From positions 6,930,501 through 6,994,500 of the forward strand of contig NC_014391.1 in the NCBI RefSeq assembly GCF_000145235.1: DNA of 64,000 nt, given 5' to 3'. The position numbers were made by a program, and so were the translations under genes. The notes beneath the pieces are model-generated. The model was not told the DNA's origin. It saw nothing but the letters and a program-made list of their open reading frames with translations, and ran no database searches. The stretch comes from Micromonospora aurantiaca ATCC 27029 (GTDB lineage: Bacteria > Actinomycetota > Actinomycetes > Mycobacteriales > Micromonosporaceae). Position 1 is the first letter of the stretch. Every line of letters starts with the position of its first letter. Below, piece by piece: positions 15,971 through 23,049 of this stretch.

Positions 15971-17191
15971 GTGGCACAGATGAACCGCAGGCGGGCGCTG
16001 CAACTGCTGGCCGCGCTGGGTACCACCGGACTGGCGGCGGGTTGCGGATCCGGGGACGACACCGGGGACGAGGCCGGATCCGGCAGCCCGATCAAAGTCG
16101 GGCTGATCGTGCCCGGCAGCGGGGCGAACAAGGCCATCGGTGACGAGATCACCAACGGTTTCCAGCTCTTCCTCAGCATGCGCGGCCAGCAGATCGCCGG
16201 TCACCCGGTCACGGTCGTGACCGCCGAGGAGGGCGACACCGCCGCCACCGGAAAGGCCGCCGTCGACCGGCTGCTCAAGGAGGGCGTGCTCGCGCTCACC
16301 GGCGTGGTCAGCCCCACCGTGATGACCGGCATCAAGGACGCGGTCGAGGAGGCCCGGGTGCCCCTGCTGGGCTCCAACGCCTCCCCGTCGACGCTCCAGG
16401 GCGTCGTCTACATCTGGCGCACGTCGTACGTGCTGACCGAGCCCGGTGAGGCGCTCGGCGAGTACCTGCGCCAGAAGCTGGACGCGTCGAGCCGGATCGC
16501 CATCTTCGGCACCCGCGGCCCGGGCAGCCAGGACGTCATCGAAGGGCTGCGGCGCGCGTACGAGCGGGGCCGCCGGCTCACCGAGGATCCGATCTTCACC
16601 GACGACGACCCCAACCCCTCCCGGTCGCTCTACTCCGGGCCGATCCGCAAGGCGCTCGGGCGCAACCCGGACGCGGTCTTCTGCCACTACTCCGGCGCGC
16701 AGGCCGTGCAGTTCGTCAAGCAGCTCTACGCCCAGGGCTACCGGGGACCGATCTACGCCCCCGGTTTCCTCACCGAGGGCACCGCGCTCGACCAGCTCGA
16801 CGACGGGGAGAAGGGCCGCGAGCGCAAGCTGATCCAGACGTACGGCATCGAGACCGCGCTCAACTACTCGGCCGACCTCAACAACACCGCGAACCGGATC
16901 TTCGCCTCCGCGTACCGGAAGACGTTCAACTCGGCGCCCACCACGTACGCGATGGCCTCCTACGACGCCGCGCTGGTGCTGGACAAGGCGATCCGGCTGG
17001 CCGGGGGGAACCCCTCGCCGCAGCAGGTCAACCTGGCGCTCGGCAAGGTCGGCCAGGTGGACAGCCCGCGCGGCACCTGGCAGTTCAACCAGACGCGTAC
17101 CCCGCAGCAGAAGTGGTACCTGCGCCGGGTGCAGACCGACGGCCGGCTGCTCTCCAACGTCGTGATCAACGAGCTGGCGACGCTGGGCTGA
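15971..17191 (+). CDS. branched-chain amino acid-type ABC transporter substrate-binding lipoprotein
   Basis: About 406 residues. The signal MNRRRALQLLAALGTTGLAAGC has a lipobox (LAAGC) and an Arg-Arg-Arg stretch that could permit Tat export. The mature part is a type I periplasmic-binding fold of the LivJ kind: IKVGLIVPGSGANKAIGDEITNGFQLFL, the AAVDRLLKEGVLALTGVVSP loop, PDAVFCHYSGAQAVQFVKQLYAQG and TTYAMASYDAALVLDKAIR. GTG 15971 is preceded by GGAAGGAAA; ATG 15980 is an alternative. No permease or ATPase gene is adjacent, so this is an orphan receptor; it could serve a distant transporter or a sensory role. Ligand unknown. Confidence 0.9.
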   Translation: MAQMNRRRALQLLAALGTTGLAAGCGSGDDTGDEAGSGSPIKVGLIVPGSGANKAIGDEITNGFQLFLSMRGQQIAGHPVTVVTAEEGDTAATGKAAVDRLLKEGVLALTGVVSPTVMTGIKDAVEEARVPLLGSNASPSTLQGVVYIWRTSYVLTEPGEALGEYLRQKLDASSRIAIFGTRGPGSQDVIEGLRRAYERGRRLTEDPIFTDDDPNPSRSLYSGPIRKALGRNPDAVFCHYSGAQAVQFVKQLYAQGYRGPIYAPGFLTEGTALDQLDDGEKGRERKLIQTYGIETALNYSADLNNTANRIFASAYRKTFNSAPTTYAMASYDAALVLDKAIRLAGGNPSPQQVNLALGKVGQVDSPRGTWQFNQTRTPQQKWYLRRVQTDGRLLSNVVINELATLG

Positions 17192-17208
17192 CAAAGCCCT
17201 CGTACACA

Positions 17209-17248
17209 CGCGAAGGGCGGTCTCCCCACCGGGAGGCCGCCCTTCGCG
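17209..17248. terminator. strong hairpin between convergent genes
   Basis: Perfect 12-bp arms CGCGAAGGGCGG (17209-17220) and CCGCCCTTCGCG (17237-17248), with further CTCC/GGAG pairing inside the loop. It is followed by four tandem GGCGT pentamers at about 17252-17272. It ends both the binding-protein gene and the opposing dihydrolase gene. Confidence 0.75.
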
Positions 17249-17283
17249 CCGAGGCGTGGCGTGGCGTGGCGTCGAGCCTCGGC

Positions 17284-18108
17284 TCAGTGCCGCAGCTCGG
17301 CGATGCAGCACTTCACGCTGCCACCGCCCTTCTTCAGCTCGGCCAGCTCCACCGGGACCGGGTGGTAGCCGGCCGCCTTCAGCTTGCCGGCGAGCCGGAT
17401 CGCCTCGTTGTTCAGCACCACGTTGAGCCCGTCGCTGACCAGGTTCAGGCCGAACGCCAGCGCGTCCTCGTCGTCCGCGACGATCGCGTCCGGGAACAGC
17501 TGGGCCAGCACCTTCTGGCTCGCAGCCGAGAAGGCCCCCGGGTAGTAGACGACGTTCTCGTCGTCGATCGAGGCCAGCGCGACGTCCAGGTGGTAGAAGC
17601 GCGGGTCGACCAGGTGCAGCGAGACCACCGGCCGCCCGAGCGCCTCCTGCGCCTCGGCGTGCGCGGCCGGCTCCGTCCGGAAGCCGTACCCGGCCAGGAT
17701 CAGGCCGCCGTGCGCCTCCGGCAGGTACGCGAAGTCGCCCTCACCCTCGTTCGTCTCGCTCGGCGCGATGAACCGCCAGCCCTGCTGCTCGTAGAACGCC
17801 CGGTGCGCGGCGGCCTCGGCGGACCGCTGCTCGTGCTTGAACCGGGCGCCGTAGACGCTGCCGTCGACCACGAAGGCACCGTTGGCCGCGTAGACCATGT
17901 CCGGCAGACCCGCCTCGGGGGTGAGCAGGTGCACCTCGTGGCCCAGCCCGACGAGCGTCTCGCGCAGCCGGTCCCACTGCTTGACCGCCAGGTCGGCGTC
18001 GACCGGCGTGGTCACGTCCATCCACGGGTTGATCGCGTACTCGACCGTGAAGTGCTCGGGCGAGCACATGAGATATGTCCGCTTTCGCGAGACTCGCTGC
18101 TGGTTCAC
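17284..18108 (-). CDS. guanidino-group hydrolase (arginine dihydrolase / dimethylargininase-like)
   Basis: 274 residues of the amidinotransferase/ADI fold superfamily. Key segments: LMCSPEHFTVEYAINPWM at the start, DMVYAANGAFVVDG, ETNEGEGDFAYL, FYHLDVALASID (catalytic His) and the terminal GGGSVKCCIAEL (nucleophile Cys267, with a second Cys beside it). The N-terminal LMC-P-H----Y-INPWM and the AAN motif resemble the cyanobacterial arginine dihydrolase ArgZ/AgrE more than classical DDAH, but actinobacterial relatives are usually labelled dimethylargininase. The product could be ornithine or citrulline. GTG 18108 is chosen over the internal ATG because VNQQRVSRKRTYL is a plausible N terminus. 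Divergent from an Lrp regulator over a 68-bp control region. Confidence 0.82.
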   Translation of the reverse strand: MNQQRVSRKRTYLMCSPEHFTVEYAINPWMDVTTPVDADLAVKQWDRLRETLVGLGHEVHLLTPEAGLPDMVYAANGAFVVDGSVYGARFKHEQRSAEAAAHRAFYEQQGWRFIAPSETNEGEGDFAYLPEAHGGLILAGYGFRTEPAAHAEAQEALGRPVVSLHLVDPRFYHLDVALASIDDENVVYYPGAFSAASQKVLAQLFPDAIVADDEDALAFGLNLVSDGLNVVLNNEAIRLAGKLKAAGYHPVPVELAELKKGGGSVKCCIAELRH

Positions 18109-18145
18109 GGTCACCAAGAGTAGGTACGGTACAACTTTGGTAACA
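18109..18145. promoter_or_regulatory. imperfect dyad between dihydrolase-like gene and Lrp regulator
   Basis: Outer half-sites GGTCACCAA (18109-18117) and TTGGTAACA (18137-18145) are near-complementary and flank a central GTAC-G-GTAC (18124-18132), all centred near 18127. The whole is AT-richer than flanking genes and fills most of the divergent spacer. Lrp-type regulators commonly bind such divergent spacers and repress their own gene; binding here is an inference. Confidence 0.5.
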
Positions 18146-18176
18146 GCCACAAGCATTGCTTCCCGGGAGCAGAACG

Positions 18177-18635
18177 TTGCAGATAGACGCGGTTGACCAG
18201 CGAATCATTGCGTTACTCGTCGCGGATGCTCGCGCCTCGTACGCGGACATCGGCAGCCGGGTGTCACTCTCCGCCCCCGCCGTCAAGCGACGCGTCGACC
18301 GCCTCCGATCCGCCGGGGTGATCCGGGGATTCACCGCCGTCGTCGACCCGGCCGCGGTCGGCTGGACCACCGAGGCGTTCGTCGAGCTGTTCTGCGCCGG
18401 CCGGACCACGCCGGCGCAGATCGGCGCCGCCGCCCGCCGGCACCCCGAGGTGGTCGGCGCGTACACCGTCTCCGGCGAGGCGGACGCGCTCGTGCACCTG
18501 CGCGCCGCGGACATCTCCCACCTGGAGGAGGCGCTGGAACGGCTGCGCGCCGAATCGTTCGTCACCTCGTCCCGCAGCACCATCGTGCTCTCCCGGCTGG
18601 TCGAGTCCCCCGGCGTCGGACCGTCCACGCCTTGA
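18177..18635 (+). CDS. Lrp/AsnC family transcriptional regulator
   Basis: 152 residues. An N-terminal helix-turn-helix (VDQRIIALLVADARASYADIGSRVSLSAPAVKRRVDRLRSAGVIRGFTAVVDPAAVG) is followed by the RAM ligand-binding domain (EAFVELFCAGRTTPAQIGAA, VVGAYTVSGEADALVHLRAADISHLEEALERL). This is the standard Lrp layout; the effector is normally an amino acid. TTG 18177 is chosen for its upstream GGGAG; TTG 18156 is another option. Head-to-head with the guanidino hydrolase suggests control of arginine or related amino acid breakdown. Confidence 0.9.
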   Translation: MQIDAVDQRIIALLVADARASYADIGSRVSLSAPAVKRRVDRLRSAGVIRGFTAVVDPAAVGWTTEAFVELFCAGRTTPAQIGAAARRHPEVVGAYTVSGEADALVHLRAADISHLEEALERLRAESFVTSSRSTIVLSRLVESPGVGPSTP

Positions 18636-18690
18636 CCTCAACCTCGCTTCATGTCGTGCACTGGTGACCGGCCTGAAGCGAGGGGGCGGT

Positions 18691-19647
18691 ATGCGTGCGG
18701 TGTGGCTGCGGGAGTTCGGCGGACCGGAGGTGCTCGTGCCGGGGACGGCGCCCGACCCGGCACCCGGACCGGGCCAGGTGCTCGTCGACGTGGCACACGC
18801 GAACATCACGTTCGTCGAGACGATGTTCCGGGCCAGCGGCTTCGGGCCGTTCGGCACCGAACTGCCGGTGATCCCCGGTAACGGGGTCGGCGGCACGATC
18901 ACCGCGCTGGGACCGGACGCCGACCCGGCGCTCGCCGGCCGCGTCGTGGTCACCACCACCGGCGGCACCGGCGGGTACGCCGAGCGCGTCGTGGTCGACC
19001 AGGGTGCGCCTGTCCCCGTACCCCCGGGGTTGCCGCTGGACGCGGCGGTGGCGCTGATGGCCGACGGCCGGACCGCCCTGATGCTGGCCCGGGCGGCCGG
19101 GCTGCGGCGCGGTGACCGCGTCCTGGTGGAGGCGGCGGCCGGCGGGGTCGGATCGCTGCTGGTCCAACTCGCCGCACGGGCCGGCGCCACGGTGGTGGCC
19201 GCCGTCGGCGGCTCCCGCAAGGTGGCCGTGCTCCGTGCCGCCGGGCTCGACGTCGTGGTCGACTACCGGCGGGCGGGCTGGACCGACCGGGTCCGGGACT
19301 CGGTGGGCGCCGTCGACGTGGTGTTCGACGGCGTCGGCGGGCCGCTCGCCCGGGAGGCGTTCGACCTGCTGGCCCCCGGGGGACGGATGCTCAGCTTCGG
19401 GCTGGCCGGCGGCACCTGGGCGGACATCCCGGCCGAGTCGGCAGCCGCACGCGGGGTGACGCTGCTGAGCCCCCGGCCCGGCCCGGACGAGCTGCGCGCC
19501 CTCACCGAGGCGGCACTCGCCGAGGGCGCGGCCGGGCGGCTGCGGCCGCTGATCGGGCAGCGCTTCCCGCTGGAACGGGCCGCCGCCGCGCACGCCGCGA
19601 TCGAGGCCCGGGAAACCCTGGGCAAGACCCTGCTCGACGTACGCTGA
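18691..19647 (+). CDS. zinc-binding dehydrogenase / quinone oxidoreductase-type MDR protein
   Basis: 318 residues of the medium-chain reductase superfamily. The N-terminal GroES-like part starts MRAVWLREFGGPEVL and contains IPGNGVGGTITALG. The cofactor domain has the Rossmann loop VLVEAAAGGVGSLLVQLAARAGATVVAAVGGSRK, which indicates NADPH binding of the AAxGGVG type seen in quinone reductases (QOR). No structural or catalytic zinc Cys cluster is present, so it is the zinc-free branch. ATG 18691 has GAGGGGG at about 18680-18687. Substrate unknown. Confidence 0.88.
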   Translation: MRAVWLREFGGPEVLVPGTAPDPAPGPGQVLVDVAHANITFVETMFRASGFGPFGTELPVIPGNGVGGTITALGPDADPALAGRVVVTTTGGTGGYAERVVVDQGAPVPVPPGLPLDAAVALMADGRTALMLARAAGLRRGDRVLVEAAAGGVGSLLVQLAARAGATVVAAVGGSRKVAVLRAAGLDVVVDYRRAGWTDRVRDSVGAVDVVFDGVGGPLAREAFDLLAPGGRMLSFGLAGGTWADIPAESAAARGVTLLSPRPGPDELRALTEAALAEGAAGRLRPLIGQRFPLERAAAAHAAIEARETLGKTLLDVR

Positions 19648-19654
19648 GCAGCGC

Positions 19655-20812
19655 TCAGAGGTACATGCCGGTGCGGTGCTCCTCGGCCCGGGCCGGCTTG
19701 TCGCCCTCGCCGAAGAAGCGCTTGCCGCCGAACTCGCCGTGCAGGCGGTCGTCCAGCTCGTCGGCGAGACCGGTCATCACCTGCACCGCGAGCATCAGAT
19801 GGGTGGGCTGGAAGTTGCGGCCGAACACCGGGATCGAGGCCCACACCGTGTCGTCGGCGCAGTAGAGCCGGCCGATCGGCATCCGGTTGGTCAGCTCGGA
19901 GAGCTTCACGTAGAGACGCTCGGTCGGCTCGACCTCGGTCAGCACCGGCGAGAAGACGTCCACGAGCGGCGGGTTGTCGCGCACCCGCACGAAGACCATG
20001 GCCGAGCCGGCCCGGATGTTGATGTCACCGTCGGAGTCGACCTGAAGCTGGTCGGACGCCGACTTCAGCATTGTCGACACGACGGTGCGGACCCGCTCCT
20101 CCAGGGCCAGCACGTCGTTCTCGCCGGACTGCGCGGCCGCCGCCGCGGCCAGCGCCTCGTCCAGGTCGGCCTCGACGTCGCGGTCCGGGCCGAACTCGCT
20201 GCGCGCGGTACCGAGCGGCTCCACGGGAAGCGCCTCGCCCTCGGCGTCGTGCACCAGGTAGACGAGGAAGGCCGGATGCGGGGCGCCGTAGACGTCCCGC
20301 AGCGTCCGGGACAGCACGGCGGCCAGCCGGGTCGCCTCGTCGGTGCCGCAGTCCAGCCCGAACTGCTCCCCGGAACCCGGCACCACACCCGGCGGCGACC
20401 AGCCGAGCGCCACCATGTCGGCCACCGCGGCCCGGTCCAGCCGGTAGCCCTGCGGCAGCGTGGCGTTTCCGACCGCGCGGGCCGAGAGACGGCCCGCCTC
20501 GCCCGCGTCCACGCTCACCGAGTAGACGGCGTCGCCGGTGCCCGAGGCGGTCGGGTCGAGCGTGACCTCCAGGTGCCCGCCGGAGGGCAGCCCGCGCAGC
20601 CGGTCGGCGAGCGACCGGGCGAACTCCCGCCAGGCCTCGGTGACCTTGGCCCGCAGATCAGCGGTGGTCGGCTCGTCGAGCAGGATCGACTCGTGGTGCT
20701 GCTCCGGCGCGCCGCCGGTGGCCTGATGCGCCGACGTGGCGCCGGTGGCGTGGTGCTCCGGCGCGCCGCCGGCAGGCTCGTCGACCGGCTCCGAGGGGTG
20801 GTCTGCCGTCAT
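19655..20812 (-). CDS. YbjN domain-containing protein with N-terminal TY-Chap-like half
   Basis: 385 residues. After a low-complexity His/Ala/Gly-rich leader (1-45), residues about 50-250 form one alpha/beta domain (TADLRAKVTEAWREFARSLADRLRGLPSGGHLEVTLDP) and residues about 255-380 form a YbjN/T3SS-chaperone-like domain (RVRTVVSTMLKSASDQLQVDSDGDINIRAGSAMVFVRVRDNPPLVDVFSPVL, RLYVKLSELTNRMPIGRLYCADDTVWASIPVFG). Such proteins are thought to act as chaperone-like adaptors; no catalytic residues are seen. The end FGGKRFFGEGDKPARAEEHRTGMYL is conserved in actinobacterial members as I recall. Convergent with the preceding oxidoreductase gene by 7 bp. Confidence 0.78.
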   Translation of the reverse strand: MTADHPSEPVDEPAGGAPEHHATGATSAHQATGGAPEQHHESILLDEPTTADLRAKVTEAWREFARSLADRLRGLPSGGHLEVTLDPTASGTGDAVYSVSVDAGEAGRLSARAVGNATLPQGYRLDRAAVADMVALGWSPPGVVPGSGEQFGLDCGTDEATRLAAVLSRTLRDVYGAPHPAFLVYLVHDAEGEALPVEPLGTARSEFGPDRDVEADLDEALAAAAAAQSGENDVLALEERVRTVVSTMLKSASDQLQVDSDGDINIRAGSAMVFVRVRDNPPLVDVFSPVLTEVEPTERLYVKLSELTNRMPIGRLYCADDTVWASIPVFGRNFQPTHLMLAVQVMTGLADELDDRLHGEFGGKRFFGEGDKPARAEEHRTGMYL

Positions 20813-20877
20813 GATCGCCTCCGTCCGTTCCCGCCACCCTACCCAGGCGCGAAGGGGACCGAATCCCGCGCGAGGCG

Positions 20878-21135
20878 CTAATCCTCAGGCGTGGAACCAC
20901 CCAGGTCCACCGGCCAGGAACCGGCCAGCGCACTGAGCCGCTCGGCCGCCGCGGCCGGGTCCGCGCCGCGCCCCACCGCCAGCCCCAGCAGGTACGCGGT
21001 GACCGGCGCACCCGGCCGGACCACCTGGTGGGCCACGTCCCGGGCTACGTCGAGCACTGTCGGCACGGGCACCCCCGCCGGGTCCAGGTCCAGTTCCGCG
21101 CAGACCGCCGTGACCCAGTCGTCCAGCACCGTCAT
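20878..21135 (-). CDS. DUF6457 domain protein, coupled to mobA
   Basis: 85 residues, mostly helical: MTVLDDWVTAVCAELDLD, TVLDVARDVAHQVVRPGAPVTAYLLGLAVGRG, AAERLSALAGSW. It matches the small DUF6457 family regularly found next to actinobacterial mobA genes. Its ATG overlaps the mobA TGA by four bases (ATGA at 21132-21135), indicating translational coupling and a role linked to cofactor nucleotidylation or molybdoenzymes. Function unproven. An upstream in-frame GTG at 21144 exists but the ATGA junction is preferred. Confidence 0.8.
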   Translation of the reverse strand: MTVLDDWVTAVCAELDLDPAGVPVPTVLDVARDVAHQVVRPGAPVTAYLLGLAVGRGADPAAAAERLSALAGSWPVDLGGSTPED

Positions 21136-21851
21136 CTCGTCCACTCCTCCGCCCGGCGTACGTCCTCGTCAGTGTCGCAGTCGAACCACGGCGGCGGCCC
21201 CGAGCCGGACCAGGACACCTCGCGTACGGCGACGTCGGCCAGCAGCCCGCGTACCGGCGCGCCGTCGAGCGAGCCGCCCCGCGTCGCGGCGAGCCGGTCG
21301 AGGGCGGACCGCAGGGCCGGTACCTGCCAGAGGGCGCACAGGTGCTGGCGGCGGCCGTTCCCGTCCACGTAGCAGGCGAGCGCGGCGGACCGACCGTCCA
21401 GCGTCTCCCGCCAGGCGGCGGGCGCGTCTTCCGGCCCGACGGCGGCAGGTGCGTCTTCCGGCCCGGCGGCTGCGGCGTCGAGCGCGGGCGGCGGGTCGTC
21501 GCGGAAGTGACAGGCGGCGAGCGCGCGTCGCAGCTCGGCCACCGCTGCGGTGGTGAGCAGCGGCAGGTCGGCGGCGAGCACTGCGACTGTCGTCGTACCG
21601 GGGTCGAGCAACGCCAACCCGGCTGCCGTAGCGGCCACCGGACCGCCCCCGGGCGGCTCTTCCCGGGCCGTCCGGACTCCCGTGGGCAGCGGGCCGGACG
21701 AGCCGACCACGATCCGCTGGTCCGCGTCGGCCACCGCGTCCAGCACCCGGTGCAGCATCGGCCGGCCGCCTACTGCCCGGGCCGGCTTGTCCACCCCGCC
21801 CATCCGTCGGGCCGCGCCACCGGCGAGCAGGATCGCCGCGTACCCCGTCAC
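21132..21851 (-). CDS. mobA: molybdenum cofactor guanylyltransferase
   Basis: 239 residues of the nucleotidyltransferase fold. The nucleotide loop is AAILLAGGAARRMGGVDKPARAVGGRPML, with the conserved Gly-Gly-x-x-x-Arg-Met-Gly and Lys; later PPGGGPVAATAAGL and VLAADLPLL (metal-binding Asp) complete the core. MobA joins GMP to molybdopterin to make the bis-MGD form used by formate dehydrogenases and related enzymes. Residues about 130-150 contain a nine-residue tandem duplication, GPEDAPAAV-GPEDAPAAW, encoded by a 27-bp direct repeat at 21424-21464. GTG 21851 starts directly at homology. Divergent from fdhD, which also serves molybdoenzymes. Confidence 0.9.
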   Translation of the reverse strand: MTGYAAILLAGGAARRMGGVDKPARAVGGRPMLHRVLDAVADADQRIVVGSSGPLPTGVRTAREEPPGGGPVAATAAGLALLDPGTTTVAVLAADLPLLTTAAVAELRRALAACHFRDDPPPALDAAAAGPEDAPAAVGPEDAPAAWRETLDGRSAALACYVDGNGRRQHLCALWQVPALRSALDRLAATRGGSLDGAPVRGLLADVAVREVSWSGSGPPPWFDCDTDEDVRRAEEWTR

Positions 21852-21928
21852 TGCCTCACAGTAGCCACAGCCACGACCGCCGGTCCGGCTCGGGCCGGCG
21901 CCCAGCGTTGTCGGCGGTTTTCCGACGT

Positions 21929-22005
21929 TGATCGACTGCTTTCCGCCGAAGTGGTGGCATCCAGGGCCCTCCGATACCGCCACTTCGCCGAACTGGTGTC
22001 GATCA
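21929..22005. repeat. 77-bp nested dyad element between mobA and fdhD
   Basis: Three pairs of arms share one centre at 21967: TGATCGAC/GTCGATCA (21929-21936, 21998-22005), GAAGTGGTGG/CCGCCACTTC (21948-21957, 21977-21986; one mismatch) and ATC/GAT flanking a central GGGCCC. The outer spacers are both 11 bases. The strict symmetry and intergenic place suggest a REP-like palindromic repeat or structured control element rather than coding DNA. Confidence 0.55.
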
Positions 22006-22103
22006 TCGGGCCTGGGGCCGGCCGGGCCGGCCGGGGTGGGTGGGTGGGGGCGGAAGACCTGGGGCGACGTGCGGGCGGCGGGGCGCCCGGGGAGGATGGC
22101 GGC

Positions 22104-22958
22104 ATGGGACGGGCGACGGATCGGCGTGGTGTGCTGCGGATCGACCTCGACGCGGCCGGGGACGGCCGGGGGCGGATCGGCCGGCAGGACAACCTGGCCG
22201 TGGAGGAGCCGCTGGAGATCCGCGTCGGCGCGGCCGGTCCGGGACGACGCCGGCCGCTGGCGGTGACGATGCGTACGCCCGGCGACGATCTGGACCTGGC
22301 GATCGGCTTCCTGCTCACCGAAGGGCTGATCCGATCGGCGGAGGACGTGCACACCGCGCAGCTCTGCGCCGGCGCGGAGACCCCGAACACCTACAACGTG
22401 GTCGACGTGGTGCTCTCGCCCGGCGTGCCGGAGCCCGTCACCGACCCGTCGCGCAACTTCTACACCACCAGCTCGTGCGGCGTGTGCGGCAAGGCGAGCA
22501 TCGAGTCGGTACGCACCCGCTCGCAGTTCGCGGTGCGGGACGACCCGCTGGTGGTCACCGCCGAACTGCTGGCCGGGCTGCCGGACCGGCTGCGCGCCGC
22601 GCAGCGCGCCTTCGACCGCACCGGCGGCCTGCACGCCGCCGGCCTCTTCACCCCCGACGGGGAGCTGGTCGTGCTGCGCGAGGACGTCGGGCGGCACAAC
22701 GCGGTGGACAAGGTGCTCGGCTGGGCCACCCGGGAAGGGCGGCTGCCGCTGGCCGGGCACGTCCTGCTGGTCTCCGGACGGGCCAGCTTCGAACTCACCC
22801 AGAAGGCGTGGATGGCGGGCGTGCCGCTGCTCGCGGCGGTGTCCGCGCCGAGCACGCTCGCGGTCGAGCTGGCCGAGGAGGCCGGGATGACGCTGGTCGG
22901 CTTCCTGCGCGGGCCGACCATGAACGTCTACGCCGGGGCGGCGCGCATCGGCGAGTGA
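22104..22958 (+). CDS. fdhD: formate dehydrogenase accessory sulfurtransferase FdhD
   Basis: 284 residues. The catalytic loop NFYTTSSCGVCGKASIE contains Cys125 and Cys128; the first forms the persulfide that is passed from IscS-type desulfurase to the molybdenum centre of formate dehydrogenase. Other family marks are LAVEEPLEIRV, IGFLLTEGLI, REDVGRHNAVDKVLG and LLVSGRASFELTQKA. ATG 22104 follows GGGGAGG at 22089-22095. No formate dehydrogenase structural gene is in the window. The gene ends inside a short duplicated sequence shared with the 3' end of the convergent DUF4192 gene. Confidence 0.95.
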   Translation: MGRATDRRGVLRIDLDAAGDGRGRIGRQDNLAVEEPLEIRVGAAGPGRRRPLAVTMRTPGDDLDLAIGFLLTEGLIRSAEDVHTAQLCAGAETPNTYNVVDVVLSPGVPEPVTDPSRNFYTTSSCGVCGKASIESVRTRSQFAVRDDPLVVTAELLAGLPDRLRAAQRAFDRTGGLHAAGLFTPDGELVVLREDVGRHNAVDKVLGWATREGRLPLAGHVLLVSGRASFELTQKAWMAGVPLLAAVSAPSTLAVELAEEAGMTLVGFLRGPTMNVYAGAARIGE

Positions 22959-23049
22959 CCGCTCACCGGCGTGGCGGCCGTCGGCGGCCCGGTAGGCGGG
23001 TGACCGCCCGGCAGGGTGACCGCTCATCGGCGTGGCCTGCGTCGGCGGC
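22955..23049. repeat. 61-bp-spaced direct repeat at converging gene ends
   Basis: GTGACCGCTCACCGGCGTGGC at 22955-22975 recurs with one change at 23016-23036, and similarity continues for about 13 further bases in each copy (GTCGGCGGC). A partial third copy, GGTGACCGCCCGG, lies between them. Copy one contains the fdhD stop; copy two contains the DUF4192 stop on the other strand, so a local duplication has shaped both gene ends. Confidence 0.55.

Noticed and set aside
17252..17273. GGCGT tandem repeats as a CRISPR-like or minisatellite array
   Set aside because: Only four 5-bp units next to a terminator; too short and without spacers.
21852..22103. Moco riboswitch between mobA and fdhD
   Set aside because: The region has strong dyad symmetry, but it does not show the multi-stem conserved loops of the known Moco RNA, and symmetric arms suit a palindromic repeat better.
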